DNA from: Choristoneura fumiferana
Lineage: Eukaryota > Arthropoda > Insecta > Lepidoptera > Tortricidae
Reading direction: 5' to 3'
Length of the DNA stretch: 64,000 nt
NCBI RefSeq assembly: GCF_025370935.1
Contig: NC_133479.1
Span: 2,793,528 to 2,857,527 of the forward strand
Below the pieces are notes generated by a model. That model saw nothing but the letters and a program-made list of their open reading frames with translations. It was not told the DNA's origin and did no database searches. A program made the position numbers and the translations under genes. Shown here in pieces: positions 43,232 through 54,700 of the stretch. How positions within the stretch are numbered: the stretch's first letter is position 1; each line of letters starts with the position of its first letter.

Positions 43232-46200
43232 CTTGCAGTATTAAATACATCAACATGACAATTTTTAAACCGAGTTTAGACTTGCAAGAAAAATTGTGCA
43301 AGTTGCACGATTTTTCTTGCATGTCTAAACTCAGCTTTACGGCAGATGTTTTTTGCAGCCCCATGACATTGGCTCCTTAAATGATGTTGAAGTTGTACAA
43401 GTGCTACGTAAAGGAGATGAGGCGTTGCATTTCACTCGTGGGCCTCTGGAGGTTGGAGCCACGGTTACACAGACAGTCAACTGGGAGAGGCGGTTTGACC
43501 ACATGCAGCAGCATTCAGGTATGTACAGATAAATGTTGCTTGATTGCGTGTCTGTCTGCGAGGAATTCATTTATCAATTAAAAAGAAGATACTGGACATT
43601 GTCACAGTATATTTACACTTGATCATATCCATACTAATATTATAAATGCCAAAGTGTATGTGTTTGTATGTTTGTTCATCTTTCACGTCGAAACGGAGCA
43701 ATGGATCGACGTATTTTTTGGCATAGAGATAGTTTATGAGCCAGAGAGTGACATAGGCTACTTTTTATCCCGGAAAAATGCACAGTTCCCGTGGGAACAG
43801 CGACTTGTACTATTATCTATTCTGTGACAGCGCGCAATAACCGAATTCCACGCGGCAAAAGCTAGTATTGAAATATAATAATAATAAAGCCTTTTTTTGT
43901 TTCAAATAAAGGAGTTTGGATAATTAGTTTTTTACAAATTTCGAGTTGTTAGTATTTTGCCAAATTTCATTTAAATCCGTCCAGCCGTTTCGGCGTGAAG
44001 AAGTAACAAACATACTCACTCACAAACTTTCACATTTAAGTATAATATTAGTAGGATTTATGCTATTGTATGATCATATTATGATATGTATATTATATCT
44101 ATATCCTCGAGTTAAAATTGGCAAAAATTCTGCTTACGTAATACTTGAATGACCCCATCAGGAGACCCACTTGCTTGTTTGCCATCCAGTCAAATAAAAA
44201 TAAATAAATAAATAAATTGCTCTGAGGATGAGCTCTGACTGTTATCATTATACCATTGTTCATTTAGGCCAGCATCTCCTTTCGGCGGTTCTAGAGAAGG
44301 AATACAACCTCCCCACCACAAGCTGGTGGCTTGGTGCTGATGAGTGTCACGTGGAACTGGATGCTCTCAAGGTGGCTGATGACGTCATCACCGCAGCAGA
44401 GGCGCGGTGCAATGACCTCATACGGCAGGGACTCGCTGTTAAAGTCAAGTTCCTTAAGATGGGAGACCCTGATTTGGATGAGGTAAAAAAATATAATACC
44501 TATGAGAAAGAAAGAAGAAAGATAGATCATTATTTAGAAAGCACAATCTCTTGACCTTGACATGCATTTATATATTGGAACATGCAAAGTTTGTGAGAAA
44601 TAATCCTGGAATGTTTCCCAAACCAGTCCAGAACCCAAAGCTACGCGGTAGGGATTTATATCGCGTTACAGTTCCATTTTCCAGGACAGCATTGTGTAAC
44701 AGAAATAGTTTCATTATGTCAGCAAAAATCTATAACAAAATTCCGATAGATATAAGAGCGCTGACTTATAAAATATTTGTAGCCAAACTGCGGTTCTGGC
44801 TCAAGGAAAAATGTTTTCATTCTATGTCTGAATTTTTGGAAATGTAGTAATAATTGTGACTAGTGGTATAATATAGGTGATATAATATTAATTGATTATT
44901 TTGTAAATTGTTTTTGTAACTACCTATACTATTTTGACATTATTCTATATAATTTAATGATAATGAATGAAATGTGAATTATTATTATTATCACTATGAT
45001 TATAATTATGATTATGGACTTTATTATTATTATTATTTATTAGATCCGATTATACATTTTGCATGCCAATGTATGGTGAATAGCATAATTCGAGCAAATA
45101 AAACTTTGAACTTTGAAAGAAAAGAAAATACATTGACATTGACTTACAGACAGTTACAGTAACGCCAGACAGACGAGGAAAACAGTGACACGAAAGGGAA
45201 CCCACCTCAGCATAATGCTGGCTCAAGAGCCAGCGCTGGTCTTCCGGTGGGACCGTGGTGTTGGTGTGCAAGTCTGACTTGCTTGTAGATGTAGTGAATT
45301 CTTTGCCATCGTATTTTTAGGGTTCCGGAGCCAAAATGGCAAAAACGGAACCCTTATCGTTTCGCCATGTCTATCTGTCCGTCCGCGGCTTTGCTCAGGG
45401 ACTATCAATGCTAGAAAGCTGTAATTTTCCACGGATATTTATGTAAAAATATGCCGACAAAATGGTACAATAAAAAACTAAAAAACTATATTTTTAGGGT
45501 ACCTCCCATAGACGTAAAGAGGGGGTGATTTTTTTTCTCATCCGACCCTATAGTGTGGGTATCGTTGGATAGGTCAAAGCATATTTTATGATTTCAATTC
45601 AATTCAATTTTTTGGGATTATAATGGCCCCATCGAACGATGCGATGATTCCGCCAATGTCGAGGTTGGATAAGACACTGCCAGTCGACTTCAGGTCGAGT
45701 ACGGTAGAGCTGTCCTTGTTCGGTAGAATACCAGCCACAACCAATCTAAACAAAAAAGTAAACACTTGCCACCACTGAACAAACCCACTACTTAACGCGC
45801 ATAGTTAGACACAGTTTAACTACGGGATACTATTTATTTTTCTTCCAAATAAGAGGTTGCCGGGTTCATATACCAATAAAAAAAAAGGGGGGGGGAGAAG
45901 TAAAACGGGATTCTGGTTTGGATTATAATTTGATGTTATTTTTAGTTAAAAATGAGTCTAGTATACTACAAAAGGGGGAGAAAACCAGTGTTAAAAAGAA
46001 AATTTACGTTAACAGGTCTACAGATGTTATGGGGTAATAAGTCGTATATAGGAACAGATATTTTTGGACATTCCAAGAATATGTGTTCTAAAGTTCCTTC
46101 GCCCATACCGCATTCACATATTGAATTGTCCTTAATTCTGAGTTTAGCCAAAAAAACCGGGGAGCAAAAGTGACCAAGGCGCAGCCTTATTATCGTCGTC

Positions 46201-47277
46201 GTGTTCAGTTTTATTGAAATTTCGGTATTTAAAAAACCATGGTTTGAAGGAAGGTCGGGCTGCAAGTTACCATAGTGTCGTCCTTTGTCTGCTGTGATCT
46301 GTGCCACAAATTTTCCCAGATCTCAAGAAGTTGAGGACGGACATTAGATCTTAAGTCACGACTAAAGGATTTGTCATAGGTATTGATTTCCTAACTGGAT
46401 AGCATCTTTTGCATATGTGGTCCACTTGTTCATTGCCTACTATGCCGCTATGGCTGGGAATCCAGCCAGAACTACCTGAAGATTATTTAGATGGCATGTT
46501 CTTAGCTTCTCCTTAATTTTTAGAGTTAGATAGAAGTTATCTTAGAATGGAAAGGAAGTTTCACTAAGTCCTGTAAACAGCTCAAGGAATCCGATAAAAT
46601 TATGGTCTTATTGAGTTTGTGGAGATTGTATGTAGGAGACTGCCTCATATAAAGCCCACAGCTCTCCCGTGAATACCGAATACTGCGCTGGACACTTGAA
46701 ACTCAATATAGTTTGGTGACTGCGAATCCAGACCGCGGATCCGACATTTAAAATCCCCAGACGTTTTAGAGGCGTCGGTATATACTTTTGTCCACCCATT
46801 CCATTTCTTATTCATGACCTCAATAAATTCAGCATTAGCAGCCGCAGATTTTTTACGTATTTATTTTATGATTTAAATTCGGGTTTTGTTCCGCGTACCG
46901 TCATTTTAGAGAAGCTCGTAAAAAAAATCTAAAAATCAAGATATGCAGAAGAGAACTAGAATCTAAATCATAAAATTAGTAATGATCGCGATACTCTAAA
47001 ACGTTGTGATAAAAAGCATATTTTCAGGCACACACCAGAGGCCTTCCAAAAAGACTGTATGGCGACAATCCGCGTGATCTGCATAGAGGGTGTTTGACGA
47101 GAACATGTGTTGTGGGACCCACGTGGCCAACCTCAGTCAGTTGCAAGCCATCAAGCTGCTGGGCGCGGAGCCAGGGAAGAAGGGGAAGACTAACTTGAGG
47201 TTCGTCGTGGGGAACAGAGTCACGTGGCTGCTCCAGAGGATGCTGGAAAGAGAGAGGGCGTTGACTGCGCTGTTGAA
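41990..47277 (+). CDS. AARSD1: alanyl-tRNA editing protein AARSD1-like, 5' five exons, 3' end missing
   Basis: The exons are 41990-42028, 42105-42233, 43359-43518, 44268-44482 and 47028-47277. AARSD1 is a free-standing, zinc-dependent cytosolic deacylase that removes serine from mischarged tRNA-Ala. Seen: MVFKCQEDSFLKE, the LFPAGGGQPHD motif across exons 2 and 3, the metal-binding HMQQH (residues 104-108) and the second metal motif ENMCCGTH in exon 5. Exon 5 is read in three frames. An extra A in the run at 47048-47052 and an extra T at 47093-47095 are needed to explain its family match. With these removed, phases fit and the exon ends at a good donor GTAAGT (47278). About 130 C-terminal residues expected from the family are not found before or after the N gap. 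It could be a real pseudogene or an assembly with homopolymer errors. Intron 4 contains two LINE fragments. Confidence 0.85.
42355..42500 (+). repeat. high-copy repeat fragment in AARSD1 intron 2
   Basis: CACGGCATCACGCGTGAACG and GGGCGAAGCCGCGGGCACC mark the end of the repeat family also at 24956, 43627, 48758 and 57043. Confidence 0.5.
43199..43229. repeat. TA microsatellite
   Basis: About fifteen TA units in AARSD1 intron 2. The YIYIYI and IYIYIY open frames on the two strands derive from it. Confidence 0.85.
43271..43333. mobile_element. short palindromic MITE next to AARSD1 exon 3
   Basis: CGAGTTTAGACTTGCAAGAA is mirrored by TTCTTGCATGTCTAAACTC. It is a 63-bp foldback relative of 17753-17888. 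Its right end is 25 bases before the exon 3 acceptor. Confidence 0.65.
43627..44060 (+). repeat. high-copy repeat in AARSD1 intron 3
   Basis: Opens ATCCATACTAATATTATAAA, contains TTTTTATCCCGGAAAAATG and GCCGTTTCGGCGTGAAGAAG, and closes with AAGTATAATATTAGTAGGAT. The internal piece at 43860-43920 is an insertion or low-complexity tract. Confidence 0.5.
44150..44220 (+). repeat. short CTCGTTTGCC LINE end
   Basis: CATCAGGAGACCCACTTGCT and TTTGCCATCCAGTC with an AAAT tail, 48 bases before AARSD1 exon 4. Confidence 0.5.
44551..44900 (+). pseudogene. LINE reverse-transcriptase C-terminal fragment in AARSD1 intron 4
   Basis: An open frame to 44847 ends RNSFIMSAKIYNKIPIDIRA and FVAKLRFWLKEKCFHSMSEF, the same domain as at 6210-6417. 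It is a 5'-truncated jockey/CR1-like element in the sense orientation of the host gene. Confidence 0.6.
45318..45560 (+). repeat. GGTTCCGTAGCC-type repeat in AARSD1 intron 4
   Basis: GGGTTCCGGAGCCAAAATGG and TTTCGCCATGTCTATCTGTC match 4209-4632. The 69-residue minus-strand frame here is repeat-derived. Confidence 0.5.
45966..46860 (-). pseudogene. jockey-type LINE RNase H region, frameshifted
   Basis: The minus-strand frame at 46608-46800 contains the RNase H-like phrases YTDASKTS and, after a shift, FTGELWALYEAVSYI. The frame at 45966-46307 continues TTTIIRLRLGHFCSPVFLAK and ECGMGEGTLEHIFLECP, the region that follows RNase H in jockey-like elements. Frameshifts between the blocks show it is dead. 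It lies antisense in AARSD1 intron 4. Confidence 0.65.
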
Positions 47278-47434
47278 GTAAGTTTACCTTTCGTATTCAT
47301 CCTATTATTAAAGATAGGTAGATAAAAAACTTTAATCACCAAAACACAGGGTAAATCGTCAGTTATTGGCCACTATTCAATAACTGGCCACCTTACACTA
47401 AAAATAAATTCTAGTCACCTATAAACAGTTAATT

Positions 47435-47790
47435 TTTAAACCCCCGACCCCCCGACGCAAAAAGAGGGGTGTTATAAGTTTGACCGCTATGTGTGTCTGT
47501 CTGTCTCATAATATACCTCGTTGAGTTTCTTGCCGGATTCTTCTTAACAGAGGATTTTCCGAACTGGTGGTAGATTTTTTTTTGACTTTCATAAGTGCTT
47601 GTTATAGCCTAAATTGAATAAAGATATTTTTTGACTTTGACTTTGTGGCACCGTAGCTCTTAAACGGGTGGACCGATTTGAATGCGGTTTTTTTATTTGA
47701 AATCAAGTTTCCTAGCGATGGTTCTTAGACATGTTTCATCAAAATCGGTTAAGCCGTTTTTGAGATATTGAACTTTTAGTATAGGTGTCA
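47435..47790 (-). repeat. retroelement end with CGACGCAAAAAGAGGGGTG
   Basis: CCGACGCAAAAAGAGGGGTG and ATGTGTGTCTGTCTGTC are the reverse complement of the 11030-11125 repeat. TGTGGCACCGTAGCTCTTAA and AAATCGGTTAAGCCGTTTTT follow after an inserted piece. Confidence 0.5.
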
Positions 47791-47934
47791 AAAATAGAAT
47801 GATGTGTTACGGTGGAATCTTCTGCTGAAAGCCTTAATAAATAACTATTATAAAGTGACATGAAAACTAACATGGATGACTCAAACACTACATCCAAAAG
47901 TTCTAAAAGTTACGTAAAATAATAAACATTAATT

Positions 47935-48115
47935 CATTCATCATCATCCCAGCCCATATACGTCCCACTGCTGGGCACAGGCCTCCTCTCAGAAACAAGA
48001 GGGCTTGGGCCATAGTTCCCACGCGGGCCAGTGCGGATTGGAACTTCACACGCACCATTGAATTGCTTCGCAGGTTTGTGCAGGTTTCCTCACGCATGTT
48101 CTCCTTCACCGCAAA
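47935..48115 (-). mobile_element. SINE, family B, cut by the assembly gap
   Basis: TCATCATCATCCCAGCCCAT, GGGCACAGGCCTCCTCTCAG and CAGGTTTCCTCACGCATG are the reverse complement of the 3' half of the family B element. The tRNA-like head would fall in the gap. Confidence 0.75.
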
Positions 48116-48215
48116 NNNNNNNNNNNNNNNNNNNNNNNNNNNNNNNNNNNNNNNNNNNNNNNNNNNNNNNNNNNNNNNNNNNNNNNNNNNNNNNNNNNNN
48201 NNNNNNNNNNNNNNN
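48116..48215. other. assembly gap (100 N)
   Basis: Exactly one hundred N, a conventional placeholder, so the true size is unknown. The missing AARSD1 3' exons or coding exons of the first ommochrome-type gene could lie here. Confidence 0.99.
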
Positions 48216-49175
48216 CAGGCTCAGTACAAGCTGTAGGCCAACCATTATGTTTTCCCAGAACAATCATGTCCTATCATGTGTCAAGCATCTCTGTGTGTGT
48301 ATTTTTGGAGTACTTGCTCTGGGACGTCTTGAGGTTATGAAGCGTCCTGTGTTTTGAAAACACTCTGTCCTTTAATTGTATTTTTAAATTAGCGCGCCAT
48401 TTATTTATCTATAATCATCATCATCTGAACTTATATAAGGTCTAATGCTGGGATCAGGCCTCCTCTCATAATGAGAAGGCTTGGAACGTAGTTCCCACGC
48501 GGTCCAGTACGGATTACTTCGCAGGTTTCCTCACGATGTTGTCCTTCACAGCTATAGCTGGTGGTAAATTTCATATGTGATTTCGCAAAGTGCCTTTAAA
48601 AAGTGTCTTTTGTGAAAGTTGTCTTTAATCGGTTCTTCAGTTCTGAAGATTACCTCCTAGGCTCCAAACCAACAAAGTTTGCCTCATTATGCATTTAATA
48701 GTTTTTTGTTATTTAAAATTATAATTCTTAGACTTATTAATTGTTTAGAAACTATCTCACTTATATCATAATTGCGAAAGAATGTAAGTCTGTTTGTTTG
48801 TATGTTACTTTATCACGTCCAAACCACTACACCGATTCAGATTAAATTCGGTATACAGATAGTTTAGATTGAAAATACAAACTGAAATATAAATGCACAG
48901 AGAAACCAGAAAAAAAAGACCATCACTGGGAATCGAACCCAGGTCCTCGGTATTCCGTACCGCGTGCTATTGTACACCACTGATGGTGGATAGTTTAGGT
49001 CCCGGAAAAGGGCATAGGATAGTTTTTATCCCGAAAAATTGCATAGCTCCCGCGGGATAGCCATAAACAAATTCTGCATGGATGTAGCCGCGAGTAACGG
49101 CTAGTAATTAAATAAAGCAGACATATCTTATGCAATAAAGTAGCCAAGACATGAAACAAACTACCTGAACATGTA
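48216..49175. repeat. repeat mosaic: SINE B, high-copy repeat, SINE A
   Basis: 48410-48580 is a degraded family B SINE on the minus strand (GATCAGGCCTCCTCTCATAA). 48758-49105 is the high-copy repeat family with ATCCCGAAAAATTGCATAGC. Within it, about 48868-48988 is a family A tRNA-like SINE on the minus strand (GACCATCACTGGGAATCGAA). No gene is seen. Confidence 0.6.
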
Positions 49176-49316
49176 GGGGCTGTTTCACCATCCATTGATT
49201 AGTGGTAACTGACGATTAAGTGTGATGCCGTCTCTATTTGTTTTGTTCGAATAGACGGAGACGGCATCACATTTAACCGTCAGTTAACACTAATCAATGG
49301 ATGGTGAAACAGCCCC
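49176..49316. mobile_element. 141-bp foldback MITE
   Basis: GGGGCTGTTTCACCATCCAT is mirrored by ATGGATGGTGAAACAGCCCC. The arms run on through TTGATTAGTG and GTGATGCCGTCTC almost to the centre. Confidence 0.75.
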
Positions 49317-49504
49317 GTAGTCTCAGCACTGAATGTGAATCAATTTAAAACCGGCTGGACCAACACATTAACAGCACAAAGAATACTTGACCAAGGAACA
49401 GCTAGATACAGACACGTATCAGTTGCTTGCAACTGCCAGTCTGATAATTAAAATAATAATAATAATAAATGTTTAAAAACCATAGTAACAGTAAATAAAG
49501 ATCG

Positions 49505-49830
49505 GAAGGCGTGGTGGCCGAGTGGTTTGACCTATGGCCTCTCAGATGGCCTCTCAAGCAGAGAATCGTGGGTTCAAACCCCGGCTCGCACGTCTGAGTT
49601 TTTCGAAATTCATGTGCGGAATTACATTTGAAATTTACCACGAGCTTTACGGTAAAGGAAAACATAGTGAGGAAACCTGCACAAACCTGCGAAGCAATTC
49701 AATGGTGTGTGTGAAGTTCCCAATCTGCGCTGGGCCCGCGTGGGAACTACTGCCCAAGCCCTCTCATTCTGAGGGAGGCCTGTGCCCTGCAGTGGGACGT
49801 ATATAGGCTGGGATGATGATGATGATGATG
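49505..49830 (+). mobile_element. SINE, family B, complete, with 12-bp target duplication
   Basis: AAATAAAGATCG flanks the element at 49493-49504 and 49831-49842. The head GGCGTGGTGGCCGAGTGG, the B box GGTTCAAACCCC and the GATGATGATGATGATG tail are present. There is an internal partial duplication of CTCAGATGGCCTCTCA. It lies at the downstream edge of the possible exon remnant at 49843-49990. Confidence 0.85.
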
Positions 49831-49842
49831 AAATAAAGATCG

Positions 49843-50146
49843 ATATTTTCGATGTTGATAGATCAACCGATTATTATAAAAGAAATGTGGGAGATATTTT
49901 GAGTTCTCTGTTGAAAAATAAATCATTGAAGTTGATTCACAGACCACAATGGTATCGACAAACGCTATGTCTAAGGTGTCATCTACATACATACAAAAAT
50001 AAAAACATGTAGTCAAATTAAGAATGTCCTTACTTTGAAGTCCGTGGAAACTGAAATTAATATGTCCAAAGAGGAATGCGAGGGTTGCTTTGTAAAAAAA
50101 ATATGTTAAGTACTTACTTCATTGGTATTCCTGGACAAAAGCCCAT
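49843..50146 (-). pseudogene. ommochrome-binding-protein-like gene C: first exon plus possible exon 2 remnant
   Basis: The first exon, 50118-50146, is well supported: ATG, MGFCPGIPMK, 29 nt, phase 2, donor GTAAGT. It has the same layout as the modules at 57372 and 63618. Downstream on the minus strand, about 49843-49990 encodes SMIYFSTENSKYLPHFFYNN, which aligns loosely with the gene A exon 2 phrase SILYVHTDSEMNTAFFHE. It stops at the SINE at 49505-49830. No matching acceptor with the right phase was found, and no third exon exists before the gap. Either the body was lost through insertions or the remainder is in the gap. Homology of the second part is tentative. Confidence 0.45.
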
Positions 50147-51749
50147 TTTGCTGGTACTGCGCAACTGGCTTTTACCGATAGCTTATGCTCTATTTATAGA
50201 GCTCGGTTATAATTCTAGGGATCCCCAACTTTGTAAACCATTAGGGTACGTGATAATTGTTTTATGTGTTAGTACGATAACTTTATAACATAATTTATTT
50301 AAATAATTAATTAGTTTCCTACTCCACAACTAGAGTCAGCTAGTACCTACTGAATTTCAGAAAATGAAAATATTTATCAGGTATTCATTTATTTATTTAT
50401 AAACCAACTTTACTACTAAACTAACTTAGCTACTTAACTTAACTCATTACATAGTTACTTAACTTAACTTTATACTTTTAAGTGATTTTACTTCGCTACC
50501 TACGTATTTTTTTGTACTTATTTTTTAATTATATATTTTTTTGTCGTGATTTGTGGTATGCAATAAAGAATTGCATTTTTAGGTAGGTACAAATCTAAAA
50601 TAAAGTTGATAATCGTTTGTATGTTATAAAACAATAATGCCAATGGACGTGCCTGTCAACTTGAAAGTTCGACTTTCGCGACATATTTATTCGACAGGAA
50701 TTTGTTTAAAATTGATAGACCACTTATTTGGTTGATGTACAATTTAATTCCATCTTATTACGAAATGCCTCAATGGTCTTCTTGCTATTAACTAACGAGC
50801 GTTTACTCGAAGAATCTAAGATTCGTGTGTGTTAACGTGATAAGTCCTGTGCGTGGTATTTTGAGTTTGAATCTAAGATTGCTTAAAAACGAAAAAAAAT
50901 ATTTTGGTGCGCCGGACCACGAAACGCTGAAACTGGAGAATCTGCGGAAATGCAGCCCAAGTCCGTTTTATGGTAAGTATTTGATAAGTTTGTATTTAAT
51001 CGCTCTCTCAATTAGCTTCAGTATAGGTAGTCCACAAGAGTTGAAGTCATGATTGATTACACACACAGCTACAAAATCCTCTGAATGCGCAAAAGGAGAA
51101 TGAATGAACTGCATGACTTAAGGCCAATATCCTGCTGTATTACACGACATGTTGTAGCTGTGTGTGTAATATTCACTTCAACTCTCGTGATACTATCTTT
51201 ACCATCGTAAAGCCATACATAGATTTTTTTTTCAGATTTGACACAAAATAAATGTTCCATCCAATTGATATGAAAATGTCACTATATGATGAGATAATTC
51301 GTATGTAGACGAAAAGAAAAACAAACAGCCGCCAGCGCAACAAAGTAGGTACCTACTTATCACTCTGTTTTTCATTTCGAGGTACGGAATCCTAAATAAT
51401 AATAATAATAATAATAATCCCGTAATTGCAATAACTGTTCAGCTAATACCTAGTATAGTTCACGCAAACGAAGCCGCGCCTTAAGGCTAGTTTGAAATAA
51501 AATAAAGATCGTTATTGTCGTTTCCAGAAAATGATGATCATTGAGATCATTCTCATTTTCTTTCCGTCCATATAAAATCCTAAATATAAATACCAATTTT
51601 AGCACAGACAACTATTTACTTCATACTTCACAAATTAACAATTATTATCATTATAATTTTCTATCTACAATGACACAATATGCAAGGTTATAATACATTG
51701 TACACTACGAGTAAGATAGACAAACGATACTTTATTTACAATATAAAGG
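50147..51749. other. spacer with MITE and one possible orphan exon
   Basis: 50825-50980 (+) is open and reads NEKKYFGAPDHETLKLENLR before TTTTATG|GTAAGT. It looks exon-like but is unrecognised. 51031-51190 is a foldback with arms CACAAGAGTTGAAGTCATG and CACTTCAACTCTCGTG. 51394-51418 is an AAT microsatellite. AATAAA for gene A lies at 51731-51736 on the minus strand. Confidence 0.4.
50190..50198 (-). promoter_or_regulatory. TATA box of module 1
   Basis: TATAAATAG lies 44-52 bases upstream of the ATG at 50146. GGGGATCCCTAG lies further upstream. The following AAGCCAGTTGCG is shared with the other modules and probably includes the transcription start. Confidence 0.65.
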
Positions 51750-54700
51750 CTAGCGGATAAAGCCATTTTGCTCAAGAACAGATTTGTTGATTCGGTATTT
51801 AGAGTGAGGCGCTTCTATAGTACAGGCAGCACTATCAAACAAATCCGGTTTCCAAAGACTGAAACTACCATCACTGGAGTCGTAGAAAACTATGTTATTG
51901 TTATTGTCAAATACGAATTTGTCCACTGAGCCGGACTCGTAGGCTGCATATTCTAATAATTGATTCGTTTCGTTGTCCATCTTATAGATAACATTTACTG
52001 TTGCGTCTCCAAAATAAACATTATTATATTTATCTGCAGACAGCACAAAGCTCTTTGTGGCCAAAACATTAGTAACAATTTTATTACCGTTGTAGGTGTA
52101 TGTCGTGTCATTAGCCACAAAATAAACTTTGGCTGGGTCACATCCAACCTGAACTACGAAATCGGAAATCTTGTATTTTTTTAAACTATTGTATTTCCGT
52201 ACTTCATCCTTTATAATAGAATATAGACCAGTGTTAGATTTTTCAGTGTACATTAAGCAATCTTTGTAAAATAACAAATTTGGTAAGTAATATTTCTGTG
52301 GCTCCAGTGAAAAGGGGTACAAGTCTGAATTTGGCCAAATTGAGTTATATAGACCAAAAAACACAAAAAAAAAATAACGCATCGATTGGTGTAAACGGAT
52401 CTAAGATATCTTTTAAAACAACGGAGTTTCTGGTGGTCAAGGGTAGAACTGCCTTAAAAAAGTTAGCAACAGAGGGTACTTGTCAAGTTGTATTTCTATT
52501 AACTAAAGTTTTGTTTGTGATTTATGATCTAAATTTAGTTGTACGTGCTGTTTTTTCATATGGCGGGTGTAAAAAATCTAAGCACACTTGAACCCCTAAA
52601 ACAAGAACAGATTTCTTTAGTTTACATTGATACAAGTTAAGTTCAATCTCTTTACACAAAAAAATAAAATAAAATATAAGATTAAGTCGAGCTGCGCCCG
52701 TTTCACAAATCGAATATAAAAAAGTTTACGTGAAAAGGATATAAGTCTTTGCGCGGAGGAATGAGCGGGTGAGTGGGGAGCCACGGCGCTCACGGATGAG
52801 CCACAATCGTGTGCGCTGACTTGTGCAGGAGAAACGCGCTTGCGAGCTGCGCAGTTGATGGTTACGCGATTAAGTTATATCCTTTTACACCATTTTATTA
52901 TTAAACTAATATGGCACATTGCATTAATTTTAAGGGTATTAATTAAGATGTATCCCTTGACACCAATCATTTAATAAGAATGATTAAGAAAATCAAAATA
53001 TCCATAGGACTAAAACTATTATTTAATTTAAATATCTAAAACTAAAACTTTAATTAAAAAAAGAGAGGTGGGCTTCTTGGAATGGTGCTTGGAGTGGTGG
53101 TTGAGCGAGAAAGCTGCCGGCGCGAGGGTTGCCTGTTGCCTCCCTTAACCTATTGCTGAGCTCCCTGTGTAGCTCCAGCGCACCCTTACCCCAAGGACCT
53201 AGAGTCTCGACGCCGAAAGCAAAGAAATGATATTGGGCGCCGAGACAGCTATATTTTGTGACCTTGAGGCGTTCCGGGCGTCTACCGCCGCCCCGCACGA
53301 TTGGTAGTTGCTGTTAGGTAGGACGCCGCCAGGGTGTCTGTACAGGTAGCGTCCCACACCAGCGCACGGCCAGTCTTCCAGGGTATCAACGACATTCCGT
53401 CAGGGCGCTTGCCATCGCTCCGTACAATCTGGGGCTACAGAGCGGAGGAACGTTGGCACTAAAGAAACCCTTCTGAGAATGTCGTTGAGAGTGGCGTGGC
53501 GGGACAGTCGGTCGGCACCTGAGGAACAGGACAGGCCATGTTGGCCGAGACGGTCCACTGGAGCCCCACAAGAAACACAGTTGTTACTTTCGCAGATCCC
53601 AACTCCCAGCCGTAGACCAGCAGCTATGCGTAGTGTCTGAGTCGATAAAAGTTCTAGTGTTGGGAGAGGGGTATGCATGGAGCCAGTAACCAGATTCTGG
53701 CTTGGACACAGCTAACAGTCTGTCCCGGTCCCTGCCTGTTATAGGTTCTATTAATGCCTATAAGGTGGTGACGGAGGCTATTGTACTCCAGGCCCTTCGC
53801 CTATGTGGTTTGGACGGGAGATTTGGACTCGGTCCAGCTAGCGAGTCATTCTGGCCTCGTTCAAGCATGCAATCTCGTAGTTAATGCCTGCTGGAGCTTT
53901 GAGTATTCTACCTGCGAGATCTAGCGTGCTGTGGATCGAAGATAGGAATGCCGGCAAAGCTACACTTGAAATTTTGCGAGTTCCTAAGCCGCCGTTCCTT
54001 ATCGGTAAAGTGGCTTGGATCCATGCCTGCTCGCTGAGATAAATGCTCAAAATGTTTTAAATTTGGGTTTTCATGAGACTATCAATTTAGGTATCATCAA
54101 ATGGGGGAATTTTCGAATGAGGCAACAGCGAAGCAGGTAAGTAAAAGGGCCACTTCAACAAAAAAAATATAACGAGGACAAACAAAAGTTTAATTTCTCT
54201 GAGACTGCAATTTTCAGTTTTAAAAAGGCAGAATTTCCTAATTTTGACTACAATACAAGACGTATGATGACGATCAATGGCACACGGTATGTCTTCTATG
54301 AAGACGCGGAAAATCCCCTCTACCTAATTGTTTGACATACTTAGATACTAATGATAAGAAATTTTAAGTTTGTTTAAACGGGCATTTTTTATGTTTGCAT
54401 GTGAGATTTTTGAAAAATTTATAGCGTTTTTGAATAGATATTTAAATAATTCATGTGTGTTTTATTCACTCAACTTGGATACAAGTAGCATTTTGAATTT
54501 TTCATTATTATTTAAGTCTACTTATAACTAAAAACACAATAAAAAAAAAACGTGCATAAGGCTACATGTCTGTTATGTCTGTAATTAAGTCCAAAGAACT
54601 GCATAAATTGAAAAATGCAATCATTTTTCTACACCATTAGTTCGTAAGCTAGTCTTCTGTGGATAATATTATACATGTACTACAAAAAACATTCCGGATG

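Noticed and set aside
43150..43364. Genes with YIYIYI tracts on both strands
   Set aside because: They are translations of a TA microsatellite.
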